In this document: positions 1-10,127 of the stretch, in pieces
How positions within the stretch are numbered: position 1 is the stretch's first letter
Layout: each line of letters begins with the position of its first letter
DNA from: Prochlorococcus sp. AG-418-F08
GTDB taxonomy: Bacteria > Cyanobacteriota > Cyanobacteriia > PCC-6307 > Cyanobiaceae
Reading direction: 5' to 3'
DNA: 64,000 nt
Assembly (NCBI GenBank): GCA_003214295.1
Contig: QCLV01000001.1
Coordinates: forward strand, 1-64,000
The notes under the pieces: model-generated
Databases searched by the model: none
Told to the model about the DNA's origin: nothing
Seen by the model: only the letters and a program-made list of their open reading frames with translations
Translations under genes and position numbers: made by a program

Positions 1-942
1 AAAAGTATCTAATTTACCTGTCACCCTATCATCAAATCTAGCTCCAATCGCTATTAAAAGATCACATTCTGTAACTGCAAAGTTTGCGTAAGCAGTTCCG
101 TGCATTCCTAACATCCCAACTGATAAGTTATCTTTTTCATCAAAAGCACCTTTCCCCATCAATGTTGTAGTGACTGGTATTTGATAATTATTAGCCAAAG
201 TTCTTATATCATCATGAGCTCCTGAAGATATTGCACCACCACCGACATAAAGAAGAGGTCTTTCAGATTCCTCTATTAATTTGATCGCTTTTTTGATATC
301 ACAATCATTTATATCTCCATTTCTTTTAAATCCCTTAGGAATAATTTCACCGGGCAAAACTCTTTGGTAATTAAAGAATTCTTGGCCTACATCCTTAGGT
401 ATATCAATTAAAACAGGGCCGGGTCTACCAGATGATGCAATAAAAAAAGCTTCTGAAACTACCTTAGCAATGTCTGAAGGATCTCTTATTACCCATGAGT
501 GTTTAACTATTGGGAGAGTAATACCAAAAATATCAGTTTCTTGGAAGGCATCAGTCCCAATAGCAGGTCTTGGAACTTGCCCTGTAACGACTACAAGAGG
601 GACTGAATCCATTTGAGCTGTAGCAATCCCCGTAACCAAATTTGTGGCACCTGGACCTGAGGTCCCAAAACATACTCCCACTTCACCTGTAGATCTTGCA
701 TATCCATCAGCTGCATGAGAACCGCCTTGTTCATGTCTTACCATGTAGTGCTTTACCCAACCATCTTGTTCTGCCTTATGAACTGCGTCGTATATTGGTA
801 ATATAGCTCCTCCAGGATATCCAAATATAACCTTTACCCCATGAATTTTTAGGGAATCCATTAGTGCATCTGCTCCAGTTATCCAAACCGGGTTTTCATT
901 TTTTGAACTATCCTTTGATAAGGTTCTCGAAGTAAGAGTCAC
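1..942 (-). CDS. ilvB: Acetolactate synthase large subunit (partial, 3' end outside window)
   Basis: Thiamine-diphosphate enzyme that joins two pyruvates (or pyruvate and 2-oxobutyrate) in the first shared step of branched-chain amino acid synthesis. I translated the minus strand by hand: 314 codons are visible, about half of the usual length of nearly 600. The N-terminal ThDP-binding domain shows [12 protein letters not shown], the catalytic-glutamate segment [16 protein letters not shown] and the [18 protein letters not shown] segment. The start is GTG at 940-942, since no ATG precedes the conserved domain. It lies downstream of hemH on the same strand with a 135-base gap, so it may be read with hemH or from its own promoter. 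The reading frame runs off the window edge at base 1. Confidence 0.93.
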   Translation of the reverse strand, partial: MTLTSRTLSKDSSKNENPVWITGADALMDSLKIHGVKVIFGYPGGAILPIYDAVHKAEQDGWVKHYMVRHEQGGSHAADGYARSTGEVGVCFGTSGPGATNLVTGIATAQMDSVPLVVVTGQVPRPAIGTDAFQETDIFGITLPIVKHSWVIRDPSDIAKVVSEAFFIASSGRPGPVLIDIPKDVGQEFFNYQRVLPGEIIPKGFKRNGDINDCDIKKAIKLIEESERPLLYVGGGAISSGAHDDIRTLANNYQIPVTTTLMGKGAFDEKDNLSVGMLGMHGTAYANFAVTECDLLIAIGARFDDRVTGKLDTF

Positions 943-1077
943 TAAAGAAATTCAATAATTACTATAAATATTAAACTTAATCAAAAACTTTTGCCTCATT
1001 TAGAAATGTAATGTCAGAAATGTATTCAAAAATCTTTCAATAAATACAATTATTTTAAGAAAATTATAAATTGATCT

Positions 1078-2253
1078 TTATAAAATTCCCAACCTATGCA
1101 AAGGGCCAGATCCCGAAATAAGTTCAATAAAAAGTATTAGGAAGACTATCATGGCAACTCTTCCATTCCAAACCTCAGAACTATTATTCCAACCCCATTG
1201 CCATTTTTCTTGGGGATAAAGTTTAACTTTTTCAGGCAACTGCGAAGCTTCTTCAATATTAACTAGAGGCTCTTCCAAGCAAGAGACTACTAGATCACTA
1301 AGACCCTCAATAAAAGTAGGATGAGTATTTAAAGCCTTAACCCTTCGAAAATTTTTGATACCAGCTTTTTCAGCAATTTCTTTATATTCAATATCAATTT
1401 CTTGCAATGTTTCAATATGCTCTCCAACAAAACTTATAGGGACCACAATCAGATCGTTAACTTTAGACCTACCTAGATCTTCTAAGACTTCTTCTGTGTA
1501 AGGCTTCAACCATTCAACAGGGCCAACTCTACTTTGATAAGAAAGGGTATAAGAGTTGGTGTGACCTAAATATTTTTCCAACTCATTTATTATCAATAAA
1601 GAGCAATCTTCAATTTGTTGTTTATACGGGTCTCCAGCTTCCTCTACATAACTCTTAGGAACTCCATGAGCAGTAAAAAATATATGAGCACTAGAAGGTG
1701 ATTCACAAAGTGAAATTTGTTCGGAAATTAACTCAACCATTGATTTTAAATATCCTGATTGACTGAACCAACTTCTTATACATCTCATCGGGATTTTCTT
1801 AAAGTCACTATCAGAATCTCGTAATTTTTTTAATTCCCTGAAGCTTGAACCACTTGTACTGATTGAAAAATGTGGATACAGAGGTAGAACAACAATTTGA
1901 TCAATACCGTCTGCTTTCATATCAGCTATTGCTGATTCTGTGAAAGGATGCCAATACCTCATAGCGATATAGGTTGTAGCATTTAAGCCTTTATCTCTTA
2001 GTTTTGATTGCAATTCTCTTGCTTGTTGTTCAGTTATTCTTCTTATAGGAGATCCTCCACCTATAGAAAGATAAGCCTGTTGAGAAGTAGTACTTCTAAG
2101 CGTACTAATTAACCAAGCTAAAGGTTTTTGGAAAGCAGGAAAAGGCGTCCTGATTATCTCGGGATCAGAAAAAAGATTATATAAGAATGGGCCTACATCA
2201 TTAATACGTTCAGGCCCTCCTAAATTCATTAGTAAGACGCCTACTTTATCCAT
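1078..2253 (-). CDS. hemH: Ferrochelatase with C-terminal chlorophyll-binding-like tail
   Basis: Inserts Fe2+ into protoporphyrin IX in the last step of protoheme synthesis. The 391 residues hold the ferrochelatase fold from [17 protein letters not shown] at the start, with [18 protein letters not shown] carrying the catalytic His near residue 195. After about residue 355 a tail begins with [16 protein letters not shown], which is a single membrane helix with the ExxNGRxAM signature of high-light-inducible/CAB proteins. This fused tail is typical of cyanobacterial and plastid ferrochelatases and should anchor the enzyme in the thylakoid and allow pigment contact. It is followed by ilvB on the same strand. 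The ATG start matches the family N-terminus. Confidence 0.97.
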   Translation of the reverse strand: MDKVGVLLMNLGGPERINDVGPFLYNLFSDPEIIRTPFPAFQKPLAWLISTLRSTTSQQAYLSIGGGSPIRRITEQQARELQSKLRDKGLNATTYIAMRYWHPFTESAIADMKADGIDQIVVLPLYPHFSISTSGSSFRELKKLRDSDSDFKKIPMRCIRSWFSQSGYLKSMVELISEQISLCESPSSAHIFFTAHGVPKSYVEEAGDPYKQQIEDCSLLIINELEKYLGHTNSYTLSYQSRVGPVEWLKPYTEEVLEDLGRSKVNDLIVVPISFVGEHIETLQEIDIEYKEIAEKAGIKNFRRVKALNTHPTFIEGLSDLVVSCLEEPLVNIEEASQLPEKVKLYPQEKWQWGWNNSSEVWNGRVAMIVFLILFIELISGSGPLHRLGIL

Positions 2254-2318
2254 TTAAAATTTATGGAGATTGAAAATCAACATATAAAACGTCATTATAA
2301 GGACAATTATATAAGTAA

Positions 2319-3488
2319 ATGAACGTAATTCAGGAAATTAATAATGTCAATGCTAAATTTGCAACTCAAGGCAGTAAACTAAGAATTGAAAAAAGGGGAG
2401 AGAAACTAAATATTAGAGGTTCACTACCTTCAAAAAAAAATAAGAACAAATTTCAAATTCAAAGAATATCTCTTGGATTAAAGGCTGATATTTCTGGATT
2501 AGAGGAGGCTAAGAAAAAATTACAGTTAATAAATTTGCAGCTGGAATTAAATCAATTTGACTGGATTAATTGGATAGCTAATCCTAATAAAAAGGAAATA
2601 AAAAATGACTATGAATTTACAAATAAATTAAATCAATTTGAGAAATTTTTTTTTAAGGAAAGCAAAAGTGAATATCTAAGTAGTACTAGAAAAACAACTT
2701 GGAGAAGTTCTTACAAACCTTATATGAAAAGAGTCCTTAACGTTTATAGCGAGTCTAAAAGTGAAGATTTAGAAAAAATATTTCAGAAAACACTTGAAAG
2801 TTATAAGGAAGGAAGCAGAAGTAGGAAACAATGCGCTACTTCTCTTAGTGTTTTAGCTAAGTTTTTAGAGATTAAACTTCCAGAAGATTGGAAATTAAAT
2901 TCAAAAGGATATGGTTTAAATAAAGCTGGATTTAGAGATCTCCCGACAGACGAGGCAATAGAGAAAATTTGGGAGAAGATACCAAACAAATCTTGGAAAT
3001 TTGTTTTTGGTTTAATGGCCACATACGGACTAAGAAATCATGAAGTATTTTTCAGTGACTTAAGTTCTCTAACTAGTTTTGGAGACAAAATTATTAGAGT
3101 TCTACCTACTACTAAAACAGGGGAGCATCAAGTTTGGCCATTTCATCCTGAATGGGTAGAAAAGTTCGAATTATCAAAACTTGGTGAGAATCCAGAACTA
3201 CTACCAAATATTAAAAAGGATCTTAAGATTACGACCTTACAGAAAATTGGGAAAAAAATTACAGATCAGTTCATGCGTTACTCTTTGGAAATAAAACCCT
3301 ATGATCTCAGGCATGCTTGGGCAGTTAGAACAATATTTTATGATTTACCAGATACTGTAGCTGCAAGAATGATGGGACATTCAGTTAGTCTACATACTCA
3401 AACTTATCACCACTGGATTACTAAAAGAGATCAACAACAGGCGGTTAATAATGCACTTTTAAAAGTAAAAAGAACTAAAAGTATTTAA
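2319..3488 (+). CDS. Tyrosine recombinase / phage-type integrase
   Basis: A 389-residue protein of the tyrosine recombinase family, which cuts and rejoins DNA through a covalent 3'-phosphotyrosine. Visible active-site candidates are Arg239 (TYGLRNHEV, box I), Lys266 (TTKTGEH), Arg331 (YDLRHAWAV, box II), His354 (MMGHS) and nucleophile Tyr363 (THxxxQTYHHW region). The box II His of the usual HxxR is Tyr328 here. Residues 1-80 resemble an arm-type N-terminal domain and 100-200 a core-binding domain, by position only. It sits alone between hemH and cobO, with no excisionase, repressor, tRNA or phage gene nearby. The substrate is unknown: it could be a remnant of a mobile element or a domesticated recombinase. 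The family call is firm, the role is not. Confidence 0.85.
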   Translation: MNVIQEINNVNAKFATQGSKLRIEKRGEKLNIRGSLPSKKNKNKFQIQRISLGLKADISGLEEAKKKLQLINLQLELNQFDWINWIANPNKKEIKNDYEFTNKLNQFEKFFFKESKSEYLSSTRKTTWRSSYKPYMKRVLNVYSESKSEDLEKIFQKTLESYKEGSRSRKQCATSLSVLAKFLEIKLPEDWKLNSKGYGLNKAGFRDLPTDEAIEKIWEKIPNKSWKFVFGLMATYGLRNHEVFFSDLSSLTSFGDKIIRVLPTTKTGEHQVWPFHPEWVEKFELSKLGENPELLPNIKKDLKITTLQKIGKKITDQFMRYSLEIKPYDLRHAWAVRTIFYDLPDTVAARMMGHSVSLHTQTYHHWITKRDQQQAVNNALLKVKRTKSI

Positions 3489-3521
3489 AGATTTATAATC
3501 ACTAATTAAAATTAAAATTAT

Positions 3522-4214
3522 ATGAAAAAAGAACCTTTATCTCCCGATCAAATAATCAATTTAGATAATCAAGCAAATAAACTTGGAATGGGGGGGAAAT
3601 TATCACAGGATAGCGATGAGATCTCATATAAAAAAAGAATGCAGGAAAGAAAAGATATTCAAGCCAAAAGACTTCAAATTAGAAAAACAAAAAAAGGATT
3701 ATTGATTGTTTTTACAGGGAATGGCAAGGGCAAGACAACTGCATCTTTAGGAATGGCTTTAAGGACAATAGGGCATGGCTATAAAGTCGCAATAATTCAA
3801 TTTATCAAAGGAGGCTGGACCACTGGAGAAGAAAAAGCACTTAAAAATTTGTCTTCAAATATATCTTGGCATTCATTAGGAGAAGGATTTACTTGGGAAA
3901 CACAAGACAGAATAAGAGATGAAAAATTAGTTCAAGAAGCATGGAAACTCGCCAAACAATATATCCAGAATGAATCTTATAAACTTATAATCCTTGACGA
4001 AATTAATATAGCTACAAAACTTGGCTATCTTCCTTCAGAAGAAATAATTACTTTTTTAAAAAGTTTAAATAATAGAAATAATCATATTGTTTTAACTGGA
4101 AGGGGGGCCTCTGAATCTATTATCAACTACGCTGATCTAGTTACAGAAATGAAACTAATAAGACATCCCTTTAAAGAACAAGGAATAAAAGCACAAAAGT
4201 GTGTTGAATTTTAA
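3522..4214 (+). CDS. cobO: Cob(I)yrinic acid a,c-diamide adenosyltransferase
   Basis: Transfers the adenosyl group of ATP to reduced corrinoid, making the Co-C bond of adenosylcobalamin precursors. The 230 residues match the CobO/BtuR family: a P-loop FTGNGKGKTTASLG at about 65-78, the IIQFIKGGWTTGE segment, LDEINIATKLGYL, and the C-terminal HPFKEQGIKAQ motif. The first 55 residues are a lysine-rich extension seen in longer family members. The gene is downstream of the recombinase with a 33-base gap. With cobK and cobM elsewhere in the window it shows that this organism makes its own cobamide. Confidence 0.95.
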   Translation: MKKEPLSPDQIINLDNQANKLGMGGKLSQDSDEISYKKRMQERKDIQAKRLQIRKTKKGLLIVFTGNGKGKTTASLGMALRTIGHGYKVAIIQFIKGGWTTGEEKALKNLSSNISWHSLGEGFTWETQDRIRDEKLVQEAWKLAKQYIQNESYKLIILDEINIATKLGYLPSEEIITFLKSLNNRNNHIVLTGRGASESIINYADLVTEMKLIRHPFKEQGIKAQKCVEF

Positions 4215-4221
4215 TTAATAT

Positions 4222-4239
4222 ATTATCTTAGATAATTTT
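4222..4239 (+). terminator. Possible weak hairpin terminator after cobO
   Basis: A 6-base stem ATTATC/GATAAT with a three-base loop is followed by a short T run, eight bases after the cobO stop. The stem is mostly A-T, so the structure is weak and could arise by chance in such AT-rich DNA. Confidence 0.25.
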
Positions 4240-4340
4240 CCTAAAGAAGGGTTAGAAATGTTTAAAGACACAAGCAATATCTGAATAAAAAATAAATTCG
4301 GTACATTTACTTGCTAAGGTCTTAAAAGTATTATTAATTA

Positions 4341-5045
4341 ATGACTTACAAAAGAGTTCTCTTAAAGCTTAGTGGTGAAGCACTAATGGGTGAAAAACCA
4401 TATGGAATTGATCCTGCTATAGTTCAGTCAATTGCAGAAGATGTTTCCAAAGTAGTCGAAAATAATATACAACTTGCCATAGTAGTTGGTGGTGGAAATA
4501 TTTTTAGAGGGCTTAAAGGTTCTGCAGATGGAATGGATAGAGCTACTGCTGATTATGTGGGCATGCTAGCAACAGTAATGAATGCAATTTCACTTCAAGA
4601 TGGTCTTGAAAGAGTAGGAGTAGCGACCAGAGTTCAAACTGCCATCGAAATGCAGGAAATTGCAGAACCCTATATTAGAAGAAGAGCAATGAGGCACCTA
4701 GAAAAAGGGAGAGTTGTCGTATTCGGAGGTGGATGCGGAAATCCATTTTTTACAACTGATACCACAGCAGCTCTTAGAGCAGCTGAGATAAACGCAGAAG
4801 TTGTGATGAAGGCTACTAAAGTCGATGGGGTATACGATTGTGATCCTAATAAATTTCAAGGTGCAAAAAAATATTCTTCACTGAGCTATCAACAAGTTCT
4901 TAGTGATGAAATTGCAGTAATGGACAGTACTGCAATTGCTCTTTGCAAAGATAATAATATTCCAATTATGGTATTTGATATATTCAAAAAAGGGAATATT
5001 TCTAAAGCTGTTGCTGGGGAGTCAATAGGCTCTTTAATTAGTTAA
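4341..5045 (+). CDS. pyrH: UMP kinase
   Basis: Phosphorylates UMP to UDP with ATP; a cytosolic hexameric enzyme of pyrimidine synthesis, usually activated by GTP and inhibited by UTP. The 234-residue length is normal for bacterial PyrH. Family signatures of the amino acid kinase fold are KLSGEALMG at the start, [10 protein letters not shown] near residue 50 and [18 protein letters not shown] near 133-150. It is followed 22 bases later by frr, the conserved pyrH-frr pairing of bacteria. The 126-base gap upstream probably holds its promoter. Confidence 0.97.
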   Translation: MTYKRVLLKLSGEALMGEKPYGIDPAIVQSIAEDVSKVVENNIQLAIVVGGGNIFRGLKGSADGMDRATADYVGMLATVMNAISLQDGLERVGVATRVQTAIEMQEIAEPYIRRRAMRHLEKGRVVVFGGGCGNPFFTTDTTAALRAAEINAEVVMKATKVDGVYDCDPNKFQGAKKYSSLSYQQVLSDEIAVMDSTAIALCKDNNIPIMVFDIFKKGNISKAVAGESIGSLIS

Positions 5046-5067
5046 GTCTTATTTAAAATTTTTAATT

Positions 5068-5616
5068 ATGAAAGAACAAGAAATTCAAGAAAATATGAAT
5101 AAAAGTATTGAGGCCACGCAAAGAAACTTTAATACTATAAGAACTGGTAGAGCCAACGCCTCATTGCTGGACAGAGTAAGTGTCGAGTATTATGGCGCAG
5201 AAACACCAATAAAATCACTTGCCACAATAAGCACTGTTGATTCACAAACAATTTCAATACAACCTTTCGATATTTCGTGTTTACAGGCGATAGAAAAATC
5301 TATTTCAATGAGCGATTTAGGTATAACTCCAAATAATGATGGGAAAGTAATAAGAATAAATGTTCCTCCATTAACAGAGGAGAGAAGAAAAGAATTTTGT
5401 AAATTAGCCTCTAAATATGCAGAGGAAGGAAAAGTAGCTTTGAGAAATATTAGAAGAGATGCTGTTGACAAAGAAAAAAAGGACGAAAAAGATGGTCTTA
5501 TTTCTATTGACGAATCAAGAGATAATCAAGCTGAAATTCAAAAAATTACAGATAAATTTATTGCTTTAATAGAAACTAAATTGTCTGAAAAAGAGAATGA
5601 AATTTTAAAAGTTTGA
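5068..5616 (+). CDS. frr: Ribosome recycling factor
   Basis: Works with EF-G to split the post-termination ribosome so that subunits can be reused. The 182 residues fit the family: [19 protein letters not shown] near residue 26-44, [15 protein letters not shown] near 98-113 and the helical end of the three-helix bundle. It follows pyrH closely. Its stop codon TGA overlaps the TTG start of the next gene by four bases (TTGA, 5613-5616), suggesting translational coupling. Confidence 0.97.
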   Translation: MKEQEIQENMNKSIEATQRNFNTIRTGRANASLLDRVSVEYYGAETPIKSLATISTVDSQTISIQPFDISCLQAIEKSISMSDLGITPNNDGKVIRINVPPLTEERRKEFCKLASKYAEEGKVALRNIRRDAVDKEKKDEKDGLISIDESRDNQAEIQKITDKFIALIETKLSEKENEILKV

Positions 5617-6746
5617 TAGGATTTGACGTTGTAATAATTGGTGGAGGGTTATCAGGATCTTCCACCGCTCTTAACTTATCAAAGAAAGGATATTCTGTTT
5701 TAATTATTGAAAAAGAAAAATTTCAAGCTTACAAACCATGTGCAGGTGGGATGGCATCTTCAATGCAAAGATTTCTCTCTTTAGATATAAAAGATGCAAT
5801 CGAATCAAAAATAAAGAATGTTGAATTCAGATGGAAGGCTGCAGATAATGTGACTGCTGATCTGACTGGTGAAACCCCATTTTGGATTATTAAAAGAGAG
5901 AAACTTGATCAATTAATTCTTAATGAGTCCTTGAGTAATGGAGTTCAGATTATGAGACAATTATTTATAGAAAAAATTATAAAAAAACATGATAAATGGG
6001 AAATTACCTGCAATAACAAAATAAAATATACATCAGAATTTCTTGTTATCGCAGATGGGTCCCAATCCAAATGGGCAGGATATTTCAATTTAGGACCAAG
6101 AAAACCTAAATTTGCAAACACAATCTCATTAAGATTGAAAGGATTAGGTGAAATACCTAGAGATGCCGTTAGATTTGAGTTTGGATTTATAAAATATGGG
6201 TTTGCATGGGCATTTCCTTTAAAAGAGAGCTTAAATATTGGTTTTGGTACCTTTATAAATAATGGTCCGTTAGAAAATCAGGCTATTAATAAACAAGTGA
6301 TCAGAAGCTTTGGTTTTGATGATTTTCCTCGCAAAACATTTAGTAAGCAACTGAGGATATGGAATGGCTTTCACTCAATTAATGGTAACAAAGTTTTAGC
6401 GGTTGGAGATGCAGCATCTCTATGTGATCCATTTTTAGCTGAAGGAATTAGACCATCTTTAATTAGCAGTTTTTATGCTGCAGAATACATAGATCAGTGT
6501 TTAGCAGGAAAAGTAGATAATTTAAATCTTTATACGAAAAAAATTAATAACATTTGGGGTAAATCTATGGCTTGGGGGAGGAGAATAGCCCAGGTATTTT
6601 ATAGATTTCCCAGAACTGGATACCAACTAGGTGTCAAAAGAAAAACAGCACCTAAACGAATTGCTCAAATATTATCAGGCGAGATGAGTTATGAAGATAT
6701 TGCAAAACGAGTTATTAGAAGACTCATAACAAAAAGTGAGACTTGA
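5613..6746 (+). CDS. FAD-dependent geranylgeranyl-reductase-like oxidoreductase
   Basis: A 377-residue flavoprotein of the geranylgeranyl reductase (ChlP-like) superfamily. It opens with an FAD-binding Rossmann motif, [19 protein letters not shown], has CAGGMASSM near residue 44, and a second FAD motif [19 protein letters not shown] near 262-280. Relatives reduce prenyl double bonds, as in chlorophyll phytyl or archaeal lipids. I cannot say that this is ChlP itself; it is more likely a paralog of unknown substrate. The start is TTG, four bases inside frr, with no in-frame ATG before the Rossmann motif. It is the last gene of pyrH-frr-this gene. Confidence 0.8.
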   Translation: MIGFDVVIIGGGLSGSSTALNLSKKGYSVLIIEKEKFQAYKPCAGGMASSMQRFLSLDIKDAIESKIKNVEFRWKAADNVTADLTGETPFWIIKREKLDQLILNESLSNGVQIMRQLFIEKIIKKHDKWEITCNNKIKYTSEFLVIADGSQSKWAGYFNLGPRKPKFANTISLRLKGLGEIPRDAVRFEFGFIKYGFAWAFPLKESLNIGFGTFINNGPLENQAINKQVIRSFGFDDFPRKTFSKQLRIWNGFHSINGNKVLAVGDAASLCDPFLAEGIRPSLISSFYAAEYIDQCLAGKVDNLNLYTKKINNIWGKSMAWGRRIAQVFYRFPRTGYQLGVKRKTAPKRIAQILSGEMSYEDIAKRVIRRLITKSET

Positions 6747-6770
6747 TTCTTTTTAAATTCAAACTTAAAT

Positions 6771-7772
6771 TTAGTTGGCAGAAATTAATTTATGATTTTT
6801 AATTTTTGAATATCTGTTAAGTAGCAGCTCTTCCAATTCTTCTATAGCCTTACTGAAACCAGTGATGCCTTCACTAAGCTTCTCACTTGCCATTTGATCT
6901 TCTAACATACTTAATCTGAAATCTTTTTCTTCAAATTTGTAATCAATAGAATTATTTGTTTGAGTACTTACATCTAATTTTCTAATTAATTCTCCTTTTT
7001 CTTTTTTCAGTTCCTCAAGAAATTTTGGTGCAATTGTCAAAAGATCACAACCTGCCAATTCTTTTATTTCATCAAGATTTCTAAAACTCGCTCCCATTAC
7101 TTCTGTCTTGAATCCCTTTTCTTTAAAGTACTTGTAAATTTGTGTAACCGAAATAACACCAGGGTCTTCAGCACTAACAAAACTAGTTTTGCCAGTTTTT
7201 GCTTTATGCCAATCCAATATACGACCAACGAATGGAGAAATTAGAGTTATCTTAGCATTTGCACAAGTTACAGCTTGGCAGAAGTTAAAAAGTAAAGTTA
7301 AGTTGCACTTAATACCATCTTGTTCCAAAATTTCAGCAGCTTTAATTCCCTCCCAAGTTGCGGCAATCTTAATCAAAATTCTTTCCTTTTCAATTCCAAA
7401 ATTTTTATAAAGATTGATTAATTTTCTCGCTTTTTCTACCGTAGCTTCAGTGTCAAAACTCAGTCTTGCATCAACTTCTGTAGATACGCGCCCTGAAATA
7501 ATTTTCAATATTTCTTTGCCAAAAAATACTGAAACTTGGTCAACAGTTTCTTTAATTAATTCAATTTCAGTAAATCCTTGGGGCAATGCATTTTTCGAAC
7601 TTTCTAAAGCTTTATCAATTAATTTTACATAATCAGGGTTCTTAGCAGCAGCAAGTATTAGCGATGGATTGGTGGTAGCATCCCTTGGTTGGAATTTTTT
7701 TATAGAATCTAAATCTCCAGTATCAGCAACAACAACGGTCATTGAGGACAATTGTTCTAAAATTGATTTCAT
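6771..7772 (-). CDS. tal: Transaldolase
   Basis: Moves a dihydroxyacetone unit between sugar phosphates in the pentose phosphate pathway, feeding NADPH production in the dark. At 333 residues it is of the longer TalB type, not the short phage TalC type. Visible signatures are [20 protein letters not shown] (17-36), the Schiff-base lysine in [16 protein letters not shown] (near residue 137) and [10 protein letters not shown] near 228. The C-terminal extension of about 25 residues is charged. Minus strand, 24 bases from the convergent flavoprotein gene. Confidence 0.96.
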   Translation of the reverse strand: MKSILEQLSSMTVVVADTGDLDSIKKFQPRDATTNPSLILAAAKNPDYVKLIDKALESSKNALPQGFTEIELIKETVDQVSVFFGKEILKIISGRVSTEVDARLSFDTEATVEKARKLINLYKNFGIEKERILIKIAATWEGIKAAEILEQDGIKCNLTLLFNFCQAVTCANAKITLISPFVGRILDWHKAKTGKTSFVSAEDPGVISVTQIYKYFKEKGFKTEVMGASFRNLDEIKELAGCDLLTIAPKFLEELKKEKGELIRKLDVSTQTNNSIDYKFEEKDFRLSMLEDQMASEKLSEGITGFSKAIEELEELLLNRYSKIKNHKLISAN

Positions 7773-7864
7773 ATCTAGATAATCATATGTATATACTTAA
7801 AATAGCTTTAATTTCTTATGAAATCATCAGATAGTGAACTAAATATTTATAAAATTAGAAGATT

Positions 7865-9619
7865 TTAGGGTTTTTTAACAATTATTTCGTGATCTTTAAT
7901 ATTAGGAGGGATTTTTTCAATTACTATTAAACTTTCTATAATTTCTTTGGCAACTGGCACAGCGACAGTCGAACCATATGCGTGAAATTCAGATGGTTCA
8001 TCAACGACTACAAGTACAACATATTTCGGATCATTTACTGGTAAGGTCGCAACAAAACTACAAACTTTTTTACGTGTATAAGAACCATTTAAAGCTTTTA
8101 GAGAGGTACCTGTTTTCCCAGCTATTCTATAACCCTCAATTTTTGCACTCGATCCACTACCTTTATCAACAACGCTCTCCATCCATTCAAGAACAGTTTT
8201 AGAAACCTCATGTGAAAAAAATTGTTTTTTTGAATTTTCATATTCTTTCTCTTTGAAATTCGTTGTGACATGAGGAGTGACTTCAAAACCGCCATTTGCT
8301 AAAGCCGCATGAAGTTGAACCAATTTAAGTGGCGAAATTGAGAAACCTTTTCCAAACGAGGCAACAGCGGGCTCAATTGATTGATTTACAAATAAATCTT
8401 TTTTCTTTAGTTGGCCTGCAGTGGATTCATATATATCAGTCTCTAAATTTTTATTTATACCTAAATTTTTTAGCAAATCCCAATAAATTGCAGGATCTAA
8501 ATTTTGCATTATTTTCACCATCGCAACATTGCTTGAAACCTGTAATAATTTTGGATAATCAATGTATCCATTACCTTTTTTATCCCAATTAGAAAGTGTC
8601 CAACCACCAACATTAATTTTTCCGTTATCTTCAACTAAACCATCTTTTTGAATTACTTTTTCTTCTAAAGCTAAGGCAAGATTAATAGGTTTAAAAGTTG
8701 AACCAGGCTCAAATATATCTTGAGAATACCAACCTTTGAAGAGTTCAGAATCATACTGCCAAAATTTATTAGGATCATATGTAGGTGCTGTAACCAAGGA
8801 AAGAATCTGACCATTATTAACATCCATAACTATTGCGAATCCCTTCTTTGCTTTCCATTTGCTTACTTGCTTCGATAATGCACTGTAAGAAGCTTTTTGT
8901 AATTTTGAATCTATAGTTAGGCCTAAACTCTTGTAATCAGAAATAAAGTCACCTGGAGCTGAATTGTCTGGTAGAGGAGTTCCATCACCTCCTCTTTTTA
9001 AGAAATTACTTTTTTTAAAAACTTTAATTTGATTTTCTAAATATAGCTCTAAACCTGCCGACCCTTTGTTCTCATGATTAACAAAACCTACAAGATTAGA
9101 ATAAAGCTCCCCTTGTGGATAATATCTTTGCGAATATTTAAATAAATCAAGTCCGCTTATTTGGAGGTTTTTAATCTTTTCTGCTTTTTCTTCAGAAATT
9201 TTATCCAAAAGCATGATGCCGCCAATTTTATTATTAAATTTCTTCATCAGTATTTCATCTTGAATATTCAAAATAGGTGACAATTTTTTCGCTACTTCTT
9301 TAATACTGCGAACTCTGTTAGCTGAATCCCCTATAAAATTAAAATATTTTGGATGAGCCCATAATTTGTAAAGTGGTTTATCGTAAGCAATTAGCCTATT
9401 GTTTCTATCAACAATTGATCTTCTTTTTTTTAAAGGGTTAACTTTAAAAGATTGCAATAATCTCGCCTCCCTTTGCAAATCAGAAGCATTAAAAACTTGC
9501 AATTTAATTAACCTACCAAATAAGCAAAGAATTATTAGCAAGCCAAAAATATAGAGTGACTTAAATCTTCTTTGATCAAGAGGAGTAAGATGAACAATTT
9601 TTTTATATTTTTTCATCAA
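7865..9619 (-). CDS. ftsI: Division transpeptidase, penicillin-binding protein 2/3 (FtsI)
   Basis: Class B penicillin-binding protein that cross-links septal peptidoglycan. It has 584 residues: a short cytosolic start, a membrane anchor at about 23-42, a PBP dimerisation domain at about 60-210, and a transpeptidase domain with the catalytic STFK at 307-310, SSN at 362-364 and KTGTS at 502-506. The start ATG overlaps the end of the upstream membrane protein gene by four bases, as in an ftsL-ftsI unit. All three penicillin-binding motifs are intact, so activity is expected. Confidence 0.95.
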   Translation of the reverse strand: MMKKYKKIVHLTPLDQRRFKSLYIFGLLIILCLFGRLIKLQVFNASDLQREARLLQSFKVNPLKKRRSIVDRNNRLIAYDKPLYKLWAHPKYFNFIGDSANRVRSIKEVAKKLSPILNIQDEILMKKFNNKIGGIMLLDKISEEKAEKIKNLQISGLDLFKYSQRYYPQGELYSNLVGFVNHENKGSAGLELYLENQIKVFKKSNFLKRGGDGTPLPDNSAPGDFISDYKSLGLTIDSKLQKASYSALSKQVSKWKAKKGFAIVMDVNNGQILSLVTAPTYDPNKFWQYDSELFKGWYSQDIFEPGSTFKPINLALALEEKVIQKDGLVEDNGKINVGGWTLSNWDKKGNGYIDYPKLLQVSSNVAMVKIMQNLDPAIYWDLLKNLGINKNLETDIYESTAGQLKKKDLFVNQSIEPAVASFGKGFSISPLKLVQLHAALANGGFEVTPHVTTNFKEKEYENSKKQFFSHEVSKTVLEWMESVVDKGSGSSAKIEGYRIAGKTGTSLKALNGSYTRKKVCSFVATLPVNDPKYVVLVVVDEPSEFHAYGSTVAVPVAKEIIESLIVIEKIPPNIKDHEIIVKKP

Positions 9620-10047
9620 TATCCTTTTTGATATTTGCTCTCATTTAAGCCTTTTATAAAGATTCTAAATTTTTTCTTGAAAACACTTTCTTTTTTTTCT
9701 GCAGTTCTTTCTAGATAAATTAAATCTTTGGGTTTAGTTTTTCGATAAGTATTAAGAGACTCAAGTTCGCCAATATAAAACTCTTCTGTTTTTGAAATGT
9801 ATTCATTGAGATTATTATTCATTGCTTTAGTTTTAGATAAAGTTTTATATGTATTTGACCATTTCCTTTGGCTATCCAAAGATAAGAAAAATAATATAAA
9901 AATTAAAACTAAAAGAGAGACATTAATGGAATTAAAAATTTGATGTATTAATTGGATATTAAATTTAAAAATTTTTTCTGAATTTTTTTTTCTTTCATAT
10001 AAAACTTTTTTTTTAAAAAAAAGATTTTTTTTATAAGGATGCATCAA
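9616..10047 (-). CDS. Small bitopic membrane protein, FtsL-like candidate
   Basis: A 143-residue protein with a very basic cytosolic head, one membrane helix at about 42-57 (NVSLLVLIFILFFLSL), then a 20-50 residue helical stretch (Thr-Tyr-Lys-Thr-Leu-Ser-Lys onward) and a basic tail. This is the topology of FtsL, the divisome protein that binds FtsQ/FtsB and activates FtsI. It sits directly upstream of ftsI and overlaps it by four bases, the position of ftsL in many bacteria. I do not recognise an FtsL sequence signature, so the call rests on topology and position. The base composition is even more AT-rich than its neighbours, with many poly-A codons. Confidence 0.6.
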   Translation of the reverse strand: MMHPYKKNLFFKKKVLYERKKNSEKIFKFNIQLIHQIFNSINVSLLVLIFILFFLSLDSQRKWSNTYKTLSKTKAMNNNLNEYISKTEEFYIGELESLNTYRKTKPKDLIYLERTAEKKESVFKKKFRIFIKGLNESKYQKGY

Positions 10048-10127
10048 TTATGTTTTTGGAATAAAAGAAGTGTTATTAATTAAATAAACATCTTTTGTTT
10101 TGATTCGCAAGTGAAAAATCCAATTCT

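Noticed and set aside
2319-3488. A prophage or genomic island starting at the recombinase
   Set aside because: The neighbours are core metabolic genes (hemH, cobO, pyrH, frr) with the same AT-rich character. No phage structural genes, repeats or tRNA are adjacent.
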